Assembly: GCF_024171525.1 (NCBI RefSeq)
Contig: NZ_JALJZY010000006.1
Span: 1 to 64,000 of the forward strand
Source of the DNA: Neisseriaceae bacterium HSC-16F19
GTDB taxonomy: Bacteria; Pseudomonadota; Gammaproteobacteria; Burkholderiales; Neisseriaceae
DNA: 64,000 nucleotides
Reading direction: 5' to 3'
Each line of letters begins with the position of its first letter. The first letter of the stretch is position 1. The notes beneath the pieces are model-generated. The model searched no databases, was not told the DNA's origin, and saw only the letters and a list, made by a program, of their open reading frames with translations. The position numbers and the translations under genes were made by a program. Below are positions 6,937 to 14,505 of the stretch, piece by piece.

Positions 6937-7809
6937 TTATCCGGCTTGTTTGACCAGTGCCAAAAAGGCGTCTTTGTCTTCTTGGCTGATGTCCGTCAAA
7001 GGCAGACGGACCGAACCTGCGGCCACCGTGCCTTTCAGGCAGCCTATTTTGGCTTTGGGATTGTAGTCTTGCGATTCCATGGACAGGATGGCCGGGTAGA
7101 TGCGGCTCATGATGTTGCGGGCGCTGTCCCAGTCGCCTGCCACGGCTGCCTGATAAATGGCCACTTGTTCGTCGGGGAAGACATTGGCGGCACCGGCAAT
7201 CCAGCTGCGCGCCCCCCAGAAGAAAAAGTCCACCGGCTGATCGTCGCAGCCGCAGACCACTTCAAAGTTGTCAAATCGGGCCTGCAACATGCGCAGGGCC
7301 TGGCTGAAATTGCCGCTGCTCTCTTTGATGCCGACGATATGGGGATGGCGGGCCAGATGCGCCACGGTGTCGAATTCGATGTTCACGCCCACGCGTGCGG
7401 GGAAGTTGTACATGATGATGGGCATGCCTGCCGCATCGGCCACTTTTTCAAAATGGGCAATAATGCCTTCCTGACCGGGCAGGCTGTAGGGATTGGCAGA
7501 GAGCATCAGCCCTTCATAGCCCATGTCTTTGGCCTGGCGTGCCAGCTCGATGGAATGGTCGGTGGAGAGGCTGTTGATACCGGCAATGAGGGTGACTTTG
7601 CCGCGCGCTTCTGCGGCAATGGTGCTCATCACCTGTTGGCGCTCGTCGGGCGAGAGGGTGTAATACTCGCCGGTGGTGCCGCAGGCCACGATACCGGCCA
7701 CACCTTTTTCGATAAAACGCCGTACCAGCTCGCGCAGCAAGGCGGTATTGACCTGGCCCTGGTCGTCAAACGGGGTGATGATGGGGACTAAAATGCCGTG
7801 AATATTCAT
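6937..7809 (-). CDS. lhpC: DapA/NanA-family aldolase, likely 1-pyrroline-4-hydroxy-2-carboxylate deaminase
   Basis: A 290-residue (beta/alpha)8 protein of the dihydrodipicolinate synthase superfamily. The carboxylate-binding GTTGEYYTLS, the catalytic tyrosine region MYNFPARVG and the Schiff-base lysine in GIKESSG are visible. It is the third gene of an operon with a proline-racemase-type epimerase and a D-amino-acid oxidoreductase. In the known trans-4-hydroxy-L-proline pathway this fold converts 1-pyrroline-4-hydroxy-2-carboxylate to 2-oxoglutarate semialdehyde and ammonia. Function is therefore assigned from family plus context. Dihydrodipicolinate synthase is the alternative. Its start is 21 bases after the oxidoreductase stop. 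Confidence 0.78.
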   Translation of the reverse strand: MNIHGILVPIITPFDDQGQVNTALLRELVRRFIEKGVAGIVACGTTGEYYTLSPDERQQVMSTIAAEARGKVTLIAGINSLSTDHSIELARQAKDMGYEGLMLSANPYSLPGQEGIIAHFEKVADAAGMPIIMYNFPARVGVNIEFDTVAHLARHPHIVGIKESSGNFSQALRMLQARFDNFEVVCGCDDQPVDFFFWGARSWIAGAANVFPDEQVAIYQAAVAGDWDSARNIMSRIYPAILSMESQDYNPKAKIGCLKGTVAAGSVRLPLTDISQEDKDAFLALVKQAG

Positions 7810-7830
7810 GTTAACTCCTTGATGTAGGCT

Positions 7831-9084
7831 TTAGGCAAACCGCGCCAGGCGGTAGGGACGGATATCGAGACCGGCCGGGCGCTCAAAATAAAGCGCCGCG
7901 GTGATTTGGGCGCTCACCACCGCCTGGGTCAGACCCAGATGCTGGTGGCCGAAATTCAAAAACACATGCTGCTGCCGGTCGATAACCGGCAGGGAATCGG
8001 CGGTAGACGGGCGAAAACCCATCCAAGGTGCGGCATCGCGGCTGTCCAAGGCGGTCTTGAACATGGGCTGTGCCAGCTTCAGCAGTTGCTGCGCGCGTGC
8101 CATGTGGGCAGGCTTGTCCAGCCCGGCAAATTCCACCGTACCGGCCAAGCGCAGACCGGAAGCCATGGGCGTCATGATAAAGCGCCGCTCCATGCTGGTG
8201 ACCGGTACAGACAGGCGCTGCAACTCGTGGGGCAGCATCAGGTGGTAGCCGCGTTCGGTATCCAGCGGCACGCGCACACCGGTGGCCTGTGCTGCCAGCT
8301 GCTTGGAAAAAGCCCCGGCACTGATGAGCACCTTGGGGGCGGTGATGCCGCCTTGCGGGGTATGCAGGACGACATGGCCGCTGCCGGGCGTGATGTGCGT
8401 GACCGGGCAATGCTCGCGCACCGTGCCGCCCAAATCGGTAAAGTGTTGCCGCAGTTGGCGGGCGATACGCGGCAAATCGCTGATGTGTCCGGTTTCAGGG
8501 AAAAACAGCGCCGCCTGTTGCGTGTCGGCCAACAGGGGTTCGCGCTCCTGCAAGGCTTGCTGCTTGAGCAGGCGGTTAGGCACGCCCAAATCATTGAGCC
8601 GTTCGCCGTGGGCAGCCAGTTTGGCCACGCTTTCCGCCCGCTCGGCAGTGAGCAGCGAGCCTTGCACATGCAGCCACGGCTGCAACTGCCAGCGCCGGGC
8701 AAAGTCTTGCCAGGCAGCCAGACTGGCGTCATTGATCTGCTTGAGCGCGCGGTGGATATGGGCCGCCGCCTGCGGGCGCATGGACCACAAGAGTTTCAAC
8801 GCCCAAGGCATAAGCCGCGGCAGGTATTGCCAATCCAGACGCAGCGGTCCCAAAGGATTTGTCAGCATGGACGGCAGCTGGGCGAGGATGGCGGGCTCGG
8901 CGATGGGAAACACCTGCTCGCAGGCAATGTGTCCGGCATTGCCGTAAGAGGCGCCGCCGCATATGGTTTCCGCCTCCACAATAGCCACCCGCACACCGTG
9001 TGACTGCAATTCCAAGGCGGAGCACAGACCGATGATGCCGCCGCCGACGACATACAGCTCGGGCTGCCGGTGTCCGCTGCTCAT
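7831..9084 (-). CDS. FAD-dependent D-amino acid dehydrogenase, likely D-hydroxyproline dehydrogenase
   Basis: A 417-residue DAO-family flavoprotein. The FAD-binding Rossmann motif is YVVGGGIIGLCSALEL at residues 11-26, followed by the VEAETICGGASYGNAG block typical of DadA-like enzymes. The C-terminal part has MGFRPSTADSLPVID and FGHQHLGLTQA, which close the FAD site. The start overlaps the epimerase stop by ATGA. In the hydroxyproline pathway this enzyme oxidises cis-4-hydroxy-D-proline to 1-pyrroline-4-hydroxy-2-carboxylate. Single-chain DadA-like versions are common. A general D-amino acid (D-alanine) dehydrogenase is the alternative. Confidence 0.8.
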   Translation of the reverse strand: MSSGHRQPELYVVGGGIIGLCSALELQSHGVRVAIVEAETICGGASYGNAGHIACEQVFPIAEPAILAQLPSMLTNPLGPLRLDWQYLPRLMPWALKLLWSMRPQAAAHIHRALKQINDASLAAWQDFARRWQLQPWLHVQGSLLTAERAESVAKLAAHGERLNDLGVPNRLLKQQALQEREPLLADTQQAALFFPETGHISDLPRIARQLRQHFTDLGGTVREHCPVTHITPGSGHVVLHTPQGGITAPKVLISAGAFSKQLAAQATGVRVPLDTERGYHLMLPHELQRLSVPVTSMERRFIMTPMASGLRLAGTVEFAGLDKPAHMARAQQLLKLAQPMFKTALDSRDAAPWMGFRPSTADSLPVIDRQQHVFLNFGHQHLGLTQAVVSAQITAALYFERPAGLDIRPYRLARFA

Positions 9085-10043
9085 AGGTCTATGCCCCAGC
9101 GGAAAGGGTCGTCCGAGTGCATAATCAGGGTGCTCTTGGCGCAGACATGGGCGCTGCCGCGGATGGTGGGCACAATGGCGGCATGGGCGCTGCCGCCGTC
9201 TGTATACGGCACATAGCTGGCGCCAAACTGGCTGCCGATAATGCTTTCCTGCCGCCACAGCTGCTGCGGTGCCAGCTTGCCGTCTGCTGCCAGACAGGCG
9301 ATTTTGGCGCTGGTGCCGGTGCCGCAGGGCGAGCGGTCGTAGGCGCCGCCGGGGCAGAGCACGAAACTTTTGCTGTCGGCATGGGCAGAGGGGCCGAAAA
9401 GCTCGATATGGTCGATTTCACCGCCGTCTTCACCGCGAATGCCGGCGGCGGCCAGCGCGTCTTTGATGCTGAGGCTGACCCGGGTCAGCGTGGCGATATG
9501 GGCGCTGTCTATGGTTTGGCCGTGGTCTTCGACCAAGAAAAACCAGTTGCCGCCCCAGGCAATATCGCCGTGCACGCGGCCCAGTTCGGGTACGTCCACC
9601 GCCACGCCGCTGCGGTAGCGGTAGGAAGGCACGTTTTCGATGCTGCAACTGCCGTCTTCATGCAAAGTGGCTTTGACCATGCCCACCGGCGTTTCCAGCC
9701 AGTGCTCGCCCGCACCGATGACACCCTGGTAGGCCAGCGATGCGATCACGCCGATGCTGCCGTGGCCGCACATGCCCAGATAGCCTTCGTTATTGAAAAA
9801 AATCACCCCGGCCACGGCCCGCGGGTCACCAGGCGGACACAACAGCGCGCCCACCATCACATCGCTGCCGCGCGGCTCCAGAATCACGGCGCGGCGCAGA
9901 TGGTCGTGGTTTTGGCGGAAATCGTCGCGTTTTTCCGCCATGCCTGTGCCCTTGAGATCCGGAAATCCGCGGTACACCATGCGCGTCGGCTCCCCGCCGG
10001 TGTGGGAGTCTATGATGTCTAATTGTATGGATTGCATAGCCAT
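9081..10043 (-). CDS. 4-hydroxyproline 2-epimerase (proline racemase family)
   Basis: A 320-residue protein of the PLP-independent proline racemase family. Both catalytic cysteines are present: one in MCGHGSIG and one in SPCGTGTSA. The N-terminal DSHTGGEPTR is also conserved. Members with two cysteines interconvert trans-4-hydroxy-L-proline and cis-4-hydroxy-D-proline, or proline enantiomers. The neighbouring oxidoreductase and deaminase genes point to hydroxyproline. It is the first gene of the operon, preceded by AAGGA, and is divergent from an AraC-type regulator. No transporter or semialdehyde dehydrogenase gene is nearby. Confidence 0.85.
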   Translation of the reverse strand: MAMQSIQLDIIDSHTGGEPTRMVYRGFPDLKGTGMAEKRDDFRQNHDHLRRAVILEPRGSDVMVGALLCPPGDPRAVAGVIFFNNEGYLGMCGHGSIGVIASLAYQGVIGAGEHWLETPVGMVKATLHEDGSCSIENVPSYRYRSGVAVDVPELGRVHGDIAWGGNWFFLVEDHGQTIDSAHIATLTRVSLSIKDALAAAGIRGEDGGEIDHIELFGPSAHADSKSFVLCPGGAYDRSPCGTGTSAKIACLAADGKLAPQQLWRQESIIGSQFGASYVPYTDGGSAHAAIVPTIRGSAHVCAKSTLIMHSDDPFRWGIDL

Positions 10044-10137
10044 TTTGCTGTCCTTGCTGGCAGATGGGTCTTTTTTCTATGGTAAGTGCTTTTGGCTGCG
10101 GATACTTGATGTTTTCTGACTAAAAAAAGCCGAATTC

Positions 10138-10166
10138 TGCACAATTTTTATCAAGCGTACTATAAT
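10138..10166 (+). promoter_or_regulatory. Candidate promoter of the AraC-type regulator gene
   Basis: A perfect TATAAT lies at 10161-10166, with TGCACA (4 of 6 matches) 17 bases upstream at 10138-10143. Transcription would begin near 10172, about 28 bases before the ATG. The 157-base divergent gap must also hold the operon promoter, but no clear minus-strand -35/-10 pair was found. Confidence 0.4.
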
Positions 10167-10200
10167 CGGGCCGCCTGCCACTGCTGCTTAAAACAGCCTC

Positions 10201-10974
10201 ATGCCTCCCGATACTTCTTTGATACGCGCCCTTTATCAGGAGCGCCTGCCCCATGATTTGGACGACTTTCTCGCCTATGTGCGCCTGCTGCTGCCGCTGC
10301 TGGATACCCTGTCCAATGTGGTCTTTTTTGTCAAAGACACCGAAGCCCGCTACCGGCTGGTCAACCAGACGCTCAAGACCCGGCTGGGCATACGGCAGGA
10401 TGCAGACATCATCGGCCTGACCCCGGAACAGGTGTTTGCAGGCACGCAGGGTGTGGAATACACGGCGCAGGATTTGAAGGTGCTGGATGAGCACCCCATT
10501 ACCGACAAGCTGGAGCTGCACACCTATGCTTCCGGCAGGCCGGGCTGGTGTATCACGCACAAAATACCCGTTTATGGCCGCACAGGCCGGGTGATTGCCA
10601 TGGCGGGCGTGTCGATAGACATCGACAAAGACAGCAGCCATCTGTTGCGCCATCATCAGCGGCTGGCGGCGGTGGTGCGTTATATTGAAGATCATTTGGA
10701 ACAGAAAATCAGTGTGGTGGAACTGGCCGCGTGTGCCGGGCTGAGTGTTTCGCGTTTGGAGCGGCTGTTTAAATCGGTATTGCGCCTGTCGCCGCAGCAG
10801 ATGGTACAGAAAGTCCGCCTGGAAACCGCCATCGGCCTGCTGACGCAGACCCGGCTGTCGATAGTGGAAATCGCCGGTCAGTGCGGCTATGGCGACCACA
10901 GCGCCTTTAGCCGCCAATTCAAACAACTGACCGGACAGACGCCGCGGGATTTCCGGCAGCAGCACGGCGGGTAG
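10201..10974 (+). CDS. PAS domain-containing AraC-family transcriptional regulator
   Basis: A 257-residue regulator. Residues about 25-145 resemble a PAS domain (VVFFVKDTEARYRLVNQTLKTRLG, then a GRPGWCITHKIPVYGRTGRVIAMAGVSIDID ending). Residues about 155-250 form two AraC-type helix-turn-helix motifs, with KISVVELAACAGLSVSRLERLFKS and SIVEIAGQCGYGDHSAFSRQFKQLTG. It is divergent from the hydroxyproline operon and very likely controls it. PAS-AraC regulators next to hydroxyproline epimerase genes would be expected to sense hydroxyproline or an intermediate, but the ligand is inferred. The TAG stop lies within the first palindrome of a REP-like element. Confidence 0.85.
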   Translation: MPPDTSLIRALYQERLPHDLDDFLAYVRLLLPLLDTLSNVVFFVKDTEARYRLVNQTLKTRLGIRQDADIIGLTPEQVFAGTQGVEYTAQDLKVLDEHPITDKLELHTYASGRPGWCITHKIPVYGRTGRVIAMAGVSIDIDKDSSHLLRHHQRLAAVVRYIEDHLEQKISVVELAACAGLSVSRLERLFKSVLRLSPQQMVQKVRLETAIGLLTQTRLSIVEIAGQCGYGDHSAFSRQFKQLTGQTPRDFRQQHGG

Positions 10975-11041
10975 GGCGGGTGTTTGTAATTATCTTTGAT
11001 TATCAAAATCTTAAAAGGGTAGGCAGGAAAGCCCACCCTAC
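10971..11041. repeat. REP-like element, GTAGGG type
   Basis: It starts with GTAGGGCGGG and ends with GCCCACCCTAC, with about 45 AT-rich bases between. The same arrangement occurs at 42700-42777 (GTAGGGTGGGC ... GCCCGCCCTAC). It overlaps the stop codon of the AraC-type gene. Confidence 0.6.
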
Positions 11042-11048
11042 AGTCAAA

Positions 11049-11075
11049 AGGCTGCCTGAAAGTTTTCAGGCAGCC
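11049..11075 (+). terminator. Inverted uptake-sequence pair after the AraC-type gene
   Basis: AGGCTGCCTGAA at 11049-11060 is followed at 11065 by its reverse complement with one mismatch (CAGCCG). Stem of 11 bp with a 4-base loop. Confidence 0.6.
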
Positions 11076-11243
11076 GCAGATTCGCATTTCAAGTGCACTA
11101 AAAAAATTAAATTCTCAAATTCAAATCAACGGCACAAACACCACAAGAAATTCAAAGTTAGGCGTACGCCAACCCAAAGTTTTTCTTGGGCGGTTGTTCA
11201 GGGCGTCCTATATTTTCAGGCAGCCGGTAGCGGACGCAGCCGC

Positions 11244-11669
11244 TCAAATCTCAAACTCGTTGTCATCCACAGCGGTTTGTTCCCGCTGGCGGTACATCGC
11301 CAGCAATTCGTTCAAAACCGCGATTTCCCGCGCCTGCTGCGCCAAGAGTTCCTCCTTGTGGCTCACCATCAGGCGCAGGCGCTCGTTTTCCGCCATCACT
11401 TCCTGGCTGTTGGCATAGTAATTACTGCCCTGATTATTTTCGCCCTCGCTGATCAGGCAGATGAAATTGCTGTCGCTGCTGGGCAGCAAATCCAACAGAT
11501 TGGCACCGAAAATATCGGCAATCTGTTCCAGCCGCGGCATATTCAAACGTGTCTCGCCCCGCTCTATTTTGGCATAGCCGCTCAAAGACAAATTGAGCTT
11601 GTCGGCCATCTCTTCCTGTGACCAGTTTTTCATTTCCCGCAACAGGCGGATTTTCTCGGCAGATTTCAT
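11244..11669 (-). CDS. XRE-family helix-turn-helix regulator with C-terminal coiled coil
   Basis: A 141-residue protein. Residues 5-60 form a Cro/CI-type helix-turn-helix (IRLLREMKNWSQEEMADKLN, LSLSGYAKIERGETRLNMPRL, LEQIADIF). Residues about 90-130 are heptad-rich (ENERLRLMVSHKEELLAQQAREIAVLNELLAMY) and probably a dimerising coiled coil. There is no signal-sensing domain. It sits between the hydroxyproline regulator and a block of exported proteins, divergent from the cold-shock/CFI-box gene. Two copies of AAAAAGTGC spaced by two helical turns lie just upstream of its start and may be its own operator. Confidence 0.8.
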   Translation of the reverse strand: MKSAEKIRLLREMKNWSQEEMADKLNLSLSGYAKIERGETRLNMPRLEQIADIFGANLLDLLPSSDSNFICLISEGENNQGSNYYANSQEVMAENERLRLMVSHKEELLAQQAREIAVLNELLAMYRQREQTAVDDNEFEI

Positions 11670-11675
11670 ATCGTC

Positions 11676-11705
11676 GCACTTTTTAGGTAGAAAATTGCAC
11701 TTTTT
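11676..11705. promoter_or_regulatory. Direct repeat, candidate operator of the XRE regulator
   Basis: GCACTTTTT occurs at 11676-11684 and again at 11697-11705, an exact 21-base period, so both copies face the same side of the helix. It lies 7-36 bases upstream of the regulator ATG, a typical autoregulatory position. Confidence 0.4.
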
Positions 11706-11898
11706 GATGCTGGTTTCATGTGGGTAAATTCACCAAAATTTGCACCGCACCGCAAAACTTTGCCGATTTTATCCCAAACCGGCCTCGGACGGCAGCCATG
11801 CGGCACAAAGCCGCCAATGTAGGACAAAAACCGCATTCAGGCAATCTTTGGCGCACGTCTGCGCCGCCGTACAGGCTTTCCCACAACAAGGAATCTTT

Positions 11899-12486
11899 AT
11901 GCAGGGTACAGTGAAATGGTTTTCCGGCCAGAAAGGCTACGGCTATCTGGTGAGCGAAGAGGGCACCGAATATTACTTCAATATCCGCCATATCCAAGGC
12001 AGCGATTTGCCCGCCAACGGCGACAGCGTTTCCTTTGAGCCCGCCCAAGGCAAACGCGGCCCGCTGGCCAAAAAGGTGCAGATTACCGAACGCAAAAAAG
12101 ACAGCAACGACGAGCGCGTGGTGTGCAGCGGCTGCGGCAAAAAAATGATACCGCGGCTGGTATACGAGCGCGGTACCACCCCTTTCAACCGCCATGAATC
12201 CTATGTCAGCCATTCGGTGTGTCCTTTCTGCGCCAAAATTTATAAAAGCTTCGATACCAGTCCCTGCTTTATCGCCACCGCCGTTTACGGCGATACCCAT
12301 GCCGAAGAAGTCATCGCCTTGCGCCGCTTCCGCGACGAAACCCTGTTGCCCCATGCTGTGGGCCGTGCGTTGGTGCGCCTTTATTACCGTTGCTCACCGC
12401 CGCTGGCCGTGCGCTTGCGCCGCATGCCGAAAACTGCAGGCTGCTTGAAACCGCTGCTTGACTGGCTGGCGGCGCGCTATCAGTAG
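11899..12486 (+). CDS. Cold-shock domain / zinc-ribbon / CFI-box protein
   Basis: A 195-residue modular protein. Residues 1-65 are a cold-shock domain: MQGTVKWFSGQKGYGYLVSEEG carries the RNP1-like region. Residues about 75-115 contain two CxxC pairs (VCSGCGKK and VCPFCAKI), a probable zinc ribbon. Residues about 122-175 carry the C-terminal CFI-box pattern: CFIATAVYGD, LRRFRDETLL, GRALVRLYYRCSPPLA. AAGGAATC precedes the start. Cold-shock domains bind single-stranded RNA or DNA. The function of the CFI-box tail is not established. It is divergent from the XRE gene and precedes the exported-protein block. Confidence 0.8.
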   Translation: MQGTVKWFSGQKGYGYLVSEEGTEYYFNIRHIQGSDLPANGDSVSFEPAQGKRGPLAKKVQITERKKDSNDERVVCSGCGKKMIPRLVYERGTTPFNRHESYVSHSVCPFCAKIYKSFDTSPCFIATAVYGDTHAEEVIALRRFRDETLLPHAVGRALVRLYYRCSPPLAVRLRRMPKTAGCLKPLLDWLAARYQ

Positions 12487-12552
12487 GCCGGATTCTTGAA
12501 TCCGACAAAATGCCCAAGCCGAGCTCATGTCGGATACAGGTATCCGACCTAC
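12483..12552. repeat. REP-like palindromic element, GTAGGTCGGAT type
   Basis: A head palindrome (GGATTCTTGAATCC, 12489-12502, inside a GTAGG...CCGAC frame) and a tail palindrome (GGATACAGGTATCC, ending CGACCTAC) are separated by 22 bases. The two outer ends are inverted copies of each other. It starts at the stop codon of the CFI-box gene. Confidence 0.7.
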
Positions 12553-12677
12553 GTCCGGGCACACAAACAAATTTGTGCCGCTGGCTGCGCCCAAGGCGGC
12601 TGCCTACAATCGCTTCACCACTTGAGACACCCCCGCCGGAAACCTTATTCAGAACCGTTTGGCAGACGGCGGCAGCC

Positions 12678-12756
12678 GTAGGTCGGATTCTTGAATCCGA
12701 CATTGGCCAAGGCTTCCGGGCATGATTCATGTATCGGCTAGAAGTACCCGGCCTAC
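12678..12756. repeat. REP-like palindromic element, second copy
   Basis: An intact head GTAGGTCGGATTCTTGAATC is followed by a degenerate tail ending CGGCCTAC. The 311-base gap 12487-12797 holds this copy, the previous one and no recognisable gene. Confidence 0.65.
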
Positions 12757-12797
12757 GCCTGCCGGGCCAACCACAATTTTAAATAAAGGAGAAAAAC

Positions 12798-13421
12798 ATG
12801 TTGCAGTCTTGCCGCTTAATCAGCGTGCTGTATTTCGCATTCGCTGCCGCCGGTATGGCATCGGCGCAAACACCGGCGGGCAAAAACGTGACCCCGGCGG
12901 ATGTCCGGCGCTGGAGCCAGTGCCTGCAAAAGCACAGCATCAAAAACCTGTCGCCTAGCGACTGTGAAGGCATTTGGAAATCGTTTAAAGACCGTTGCGG
13001 CTTCCGCCCTTCGATCTATTTGGACAAAACGGCCATCCAACAAGGCCGTTTCGATAAGGAGCACCTCATATACGACCTGATTAACAACAGTGTCTATTCG
13101 GCCCGCATCAAAAAAATGGCGGGCAAACGCTACGACGCCTTGCGCTATTCCGCCGAAGTCACCACCGAATATTACTTTACCGGTGCCGACGGCAAGGTAT
13201 TGGTGGGCAGTGCCGTTAATTTTGCCGACCAAGCCACCGCCGTGTGCCTGTATGCGGATTTAAGCCGCGATGTGGTGTATCTGGGCCATATCGACCGCGG
13301 TGTGCCCAAAGAGGCTTTTTACGAAGACCTCAAAGCCTATGGCGACCCGCAAGGCGGGGAGGCCTTTGCCTCGTGCGTGGCTGCCATGGAGGAGCACACC
13401 CGTAAGATGTTTCATTCGTAA
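12798..13421 (+). CDS. Secreted protein of unknown function (207 residues)
   Basis: AAGGAG lies 9 bases before the ATG. A signal peptide is clear (basic start, then LISVLYFAFAAAGMASAQ, cleavage after about residue 23). The mature protein has six cysteines (including SQCLQ, DCEGIW, DRCGF, AVCLY and ASCVA), suggesting periplasmic disulfides, and a tyrosine-rich middle (VTTEYYFTGADG). I do not recognise a family. It is the first of seven consecutive exported proteins on this strand (12.8-17.6 kb), each with its own ribosome-binding site. It may be a surface or periplasmic accessory factor, but there is no direct evidence of function. Confidence 0.7.
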   Translation: MLQSCRLISVLYFAFAAAGMASAQTPAGKNVTPADVRRWSQCLQKHSIKNLSPSDCEGIWKSFKDRCGFRPSIYLDKTAIQQGRFDKEHLIYDLINNSVYSARIKKMAGKRYDALRYSAEVTTEYYFTGADGKVLVGSAVNFADQATAVCLYADLSRDVVYLGHIDRGVPKEAFYEDLKAYGDPQGGEAFASCVAAMEEHTRKMFHS

Positions 13422-13466
13422 ACCCGCTGTATCTTTTTGATTAAACAACTTTAAAAAGGAAAAAAT

Positions 13467-14351
13467 ATGAACCGGACAAATACCCGTTCCCCGCGCCGCA
13501 TCGGCTTTCCGTTGGGCACCTTGCTGTTGGCCGCCGCCTTGGGCGCCTGTGCCCATACCCCGGCACAGAAAAGCCAGCCTGTTTACCGCACCGCCGCCGA
13601 GCTGGATGCGGAAGCCCGTGCCTCTAAAAAATTACCGCCTGCCGCCGCTGCATTGCAGGAGCGGGCGCAGCGGGGCGATGCCGAGGCGCAGTCCTTGTTG
13701 GCCTTGATGTTTTTAACCGATCCTACATTCAGAGACTATACCCAAGCACGATATTGGTTGGAAAAAGCAGCTGCACAAAACCAACCCAGTGCGCAATTTA
13801 ATCTTGGCTTGATGTATTACAAAGGTACGGGTGTCAGTCGTGATTACCGTGTAGCTAGGCAGTGGTATGAAAAGGCTGCCGCACAAAACTATGCGGATGC
13901 CCAATTGAACTTGGGCAATATGTATAGCGATGGTGAGGGCGGGGAGCGCAACCTCCAGCTTGCCCGCAAGTGGTATCAGAAAGCAGCGGCACAAAATCAT
14001 GCCGTAGCCCAATTTAATCTCGGCCTGATGTATTTCAGAGAGAAAAATTACCAGGCAGCAAGGCAATGGTATGCCAAAGCCGCCGCCAAAAATTATGCGG
14101 ATGCACAAGTCAATTTGGGCACCATGTATTACAACGGAACCGGTGTTCCACGTAATTATGCTTTGGCACGTCAATGGTTTGAAAAAGCTGCGGCAAAGAA
14201 TCATCCAGATGCGCAGAGCAAACTGGGTTTGTTGTATTGGAAAGGCCAAGGTGTGCCAAAAAATCAGCAAATGGCCCGTCACTGGTTTGAAAAAGCGGCA
14301 GCCCAAGGTCATACCCTCTCAAGACAAGTGCTAACTGAAATAGGCCGTTAG
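13467..14351 (+). CDS. Sel1-repeat lipoprotein (copy 1)
   Basis: A 294-residue lipoprotein. LLLAAALGAC is the signal peptidase II lipobox, with the lipidated Cys at about residue 28. From about residue 70 to the end there are six Sel1-like repeats of 36 or so residues, each with the pattern 'A-Q-x-x-L-G-x-M-Y ... A-R-x-W-Y/F-x-K-A-A-A'. Sel1 repeats are alpha-helical solenoids that bind other proteins. Neisserial Sel1 lipoproteins are periplasmic or surface exposed and often multicopy. It is about half identical to the next gene by eye, including blocks of near-identical DNA, so the two arose by tandem duplication. Confidence 0.85.
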   Translation: MNRTNTRSPRRIGFPLGTLLLAAALGACAHTPAQKSQPVYRTAAELDAEARASKKLPPAAAALQERAQRGDAEAQSLLALMFLTDPTFRDYTQARYWLEKAAAQNQPSAQFNLGLMYYKGTGVSRDYRVARQWYEKAAAQNYADAQLNLGNMYSDGEGGERNLQLARKWYQKAAAQNHAVAQFNLGLMYFREKNYQAARQWYAKAAAKNYADAQVNLGTMYYNGTGVPRNYALARQWFEKAAAKNHPDAQSKLGLLYWKGQGVPKNQQMARHWFEKAAAQGHTLSRQVLTEIGR

Positions 14352-14375
14352 TAAATCAGCCTGCTTGCAGGTTGC

Positions 14376-14402
14376 CTGAAAAGGCTTTGCATACAGGCAG
14401 CC
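14376..14402. terminator. Degenerate inverted uptake-sequence pair between the Sel1 genes
   Basis: GGTTGCCTGAAA and CAGGCAGCCTG face each other with several mismatches. It is a decayed version of the terminator pairs seen elsewhere and probably weak. Confidence 0.3.
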
Positions 14403-14505
14403 TGCTTTACTCACCGGCAATCACGGGTCGAGCAGCCAAGCCGAAAGGTATTCTGCACAAACCTGCCGACGTCCTGTTATTAACCGATACCGAAAAGGAA
14501 AAAAC

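Noticed and set aside
6937..7809. Sialic acid aldolase (NanA) or biosynthetic dihydrodipicolinate synthase
   Set aside because: The fold fits, but the neighbouring epimerase and D-amino-acid oxidoreductase point to hydroxyproline catabolism.
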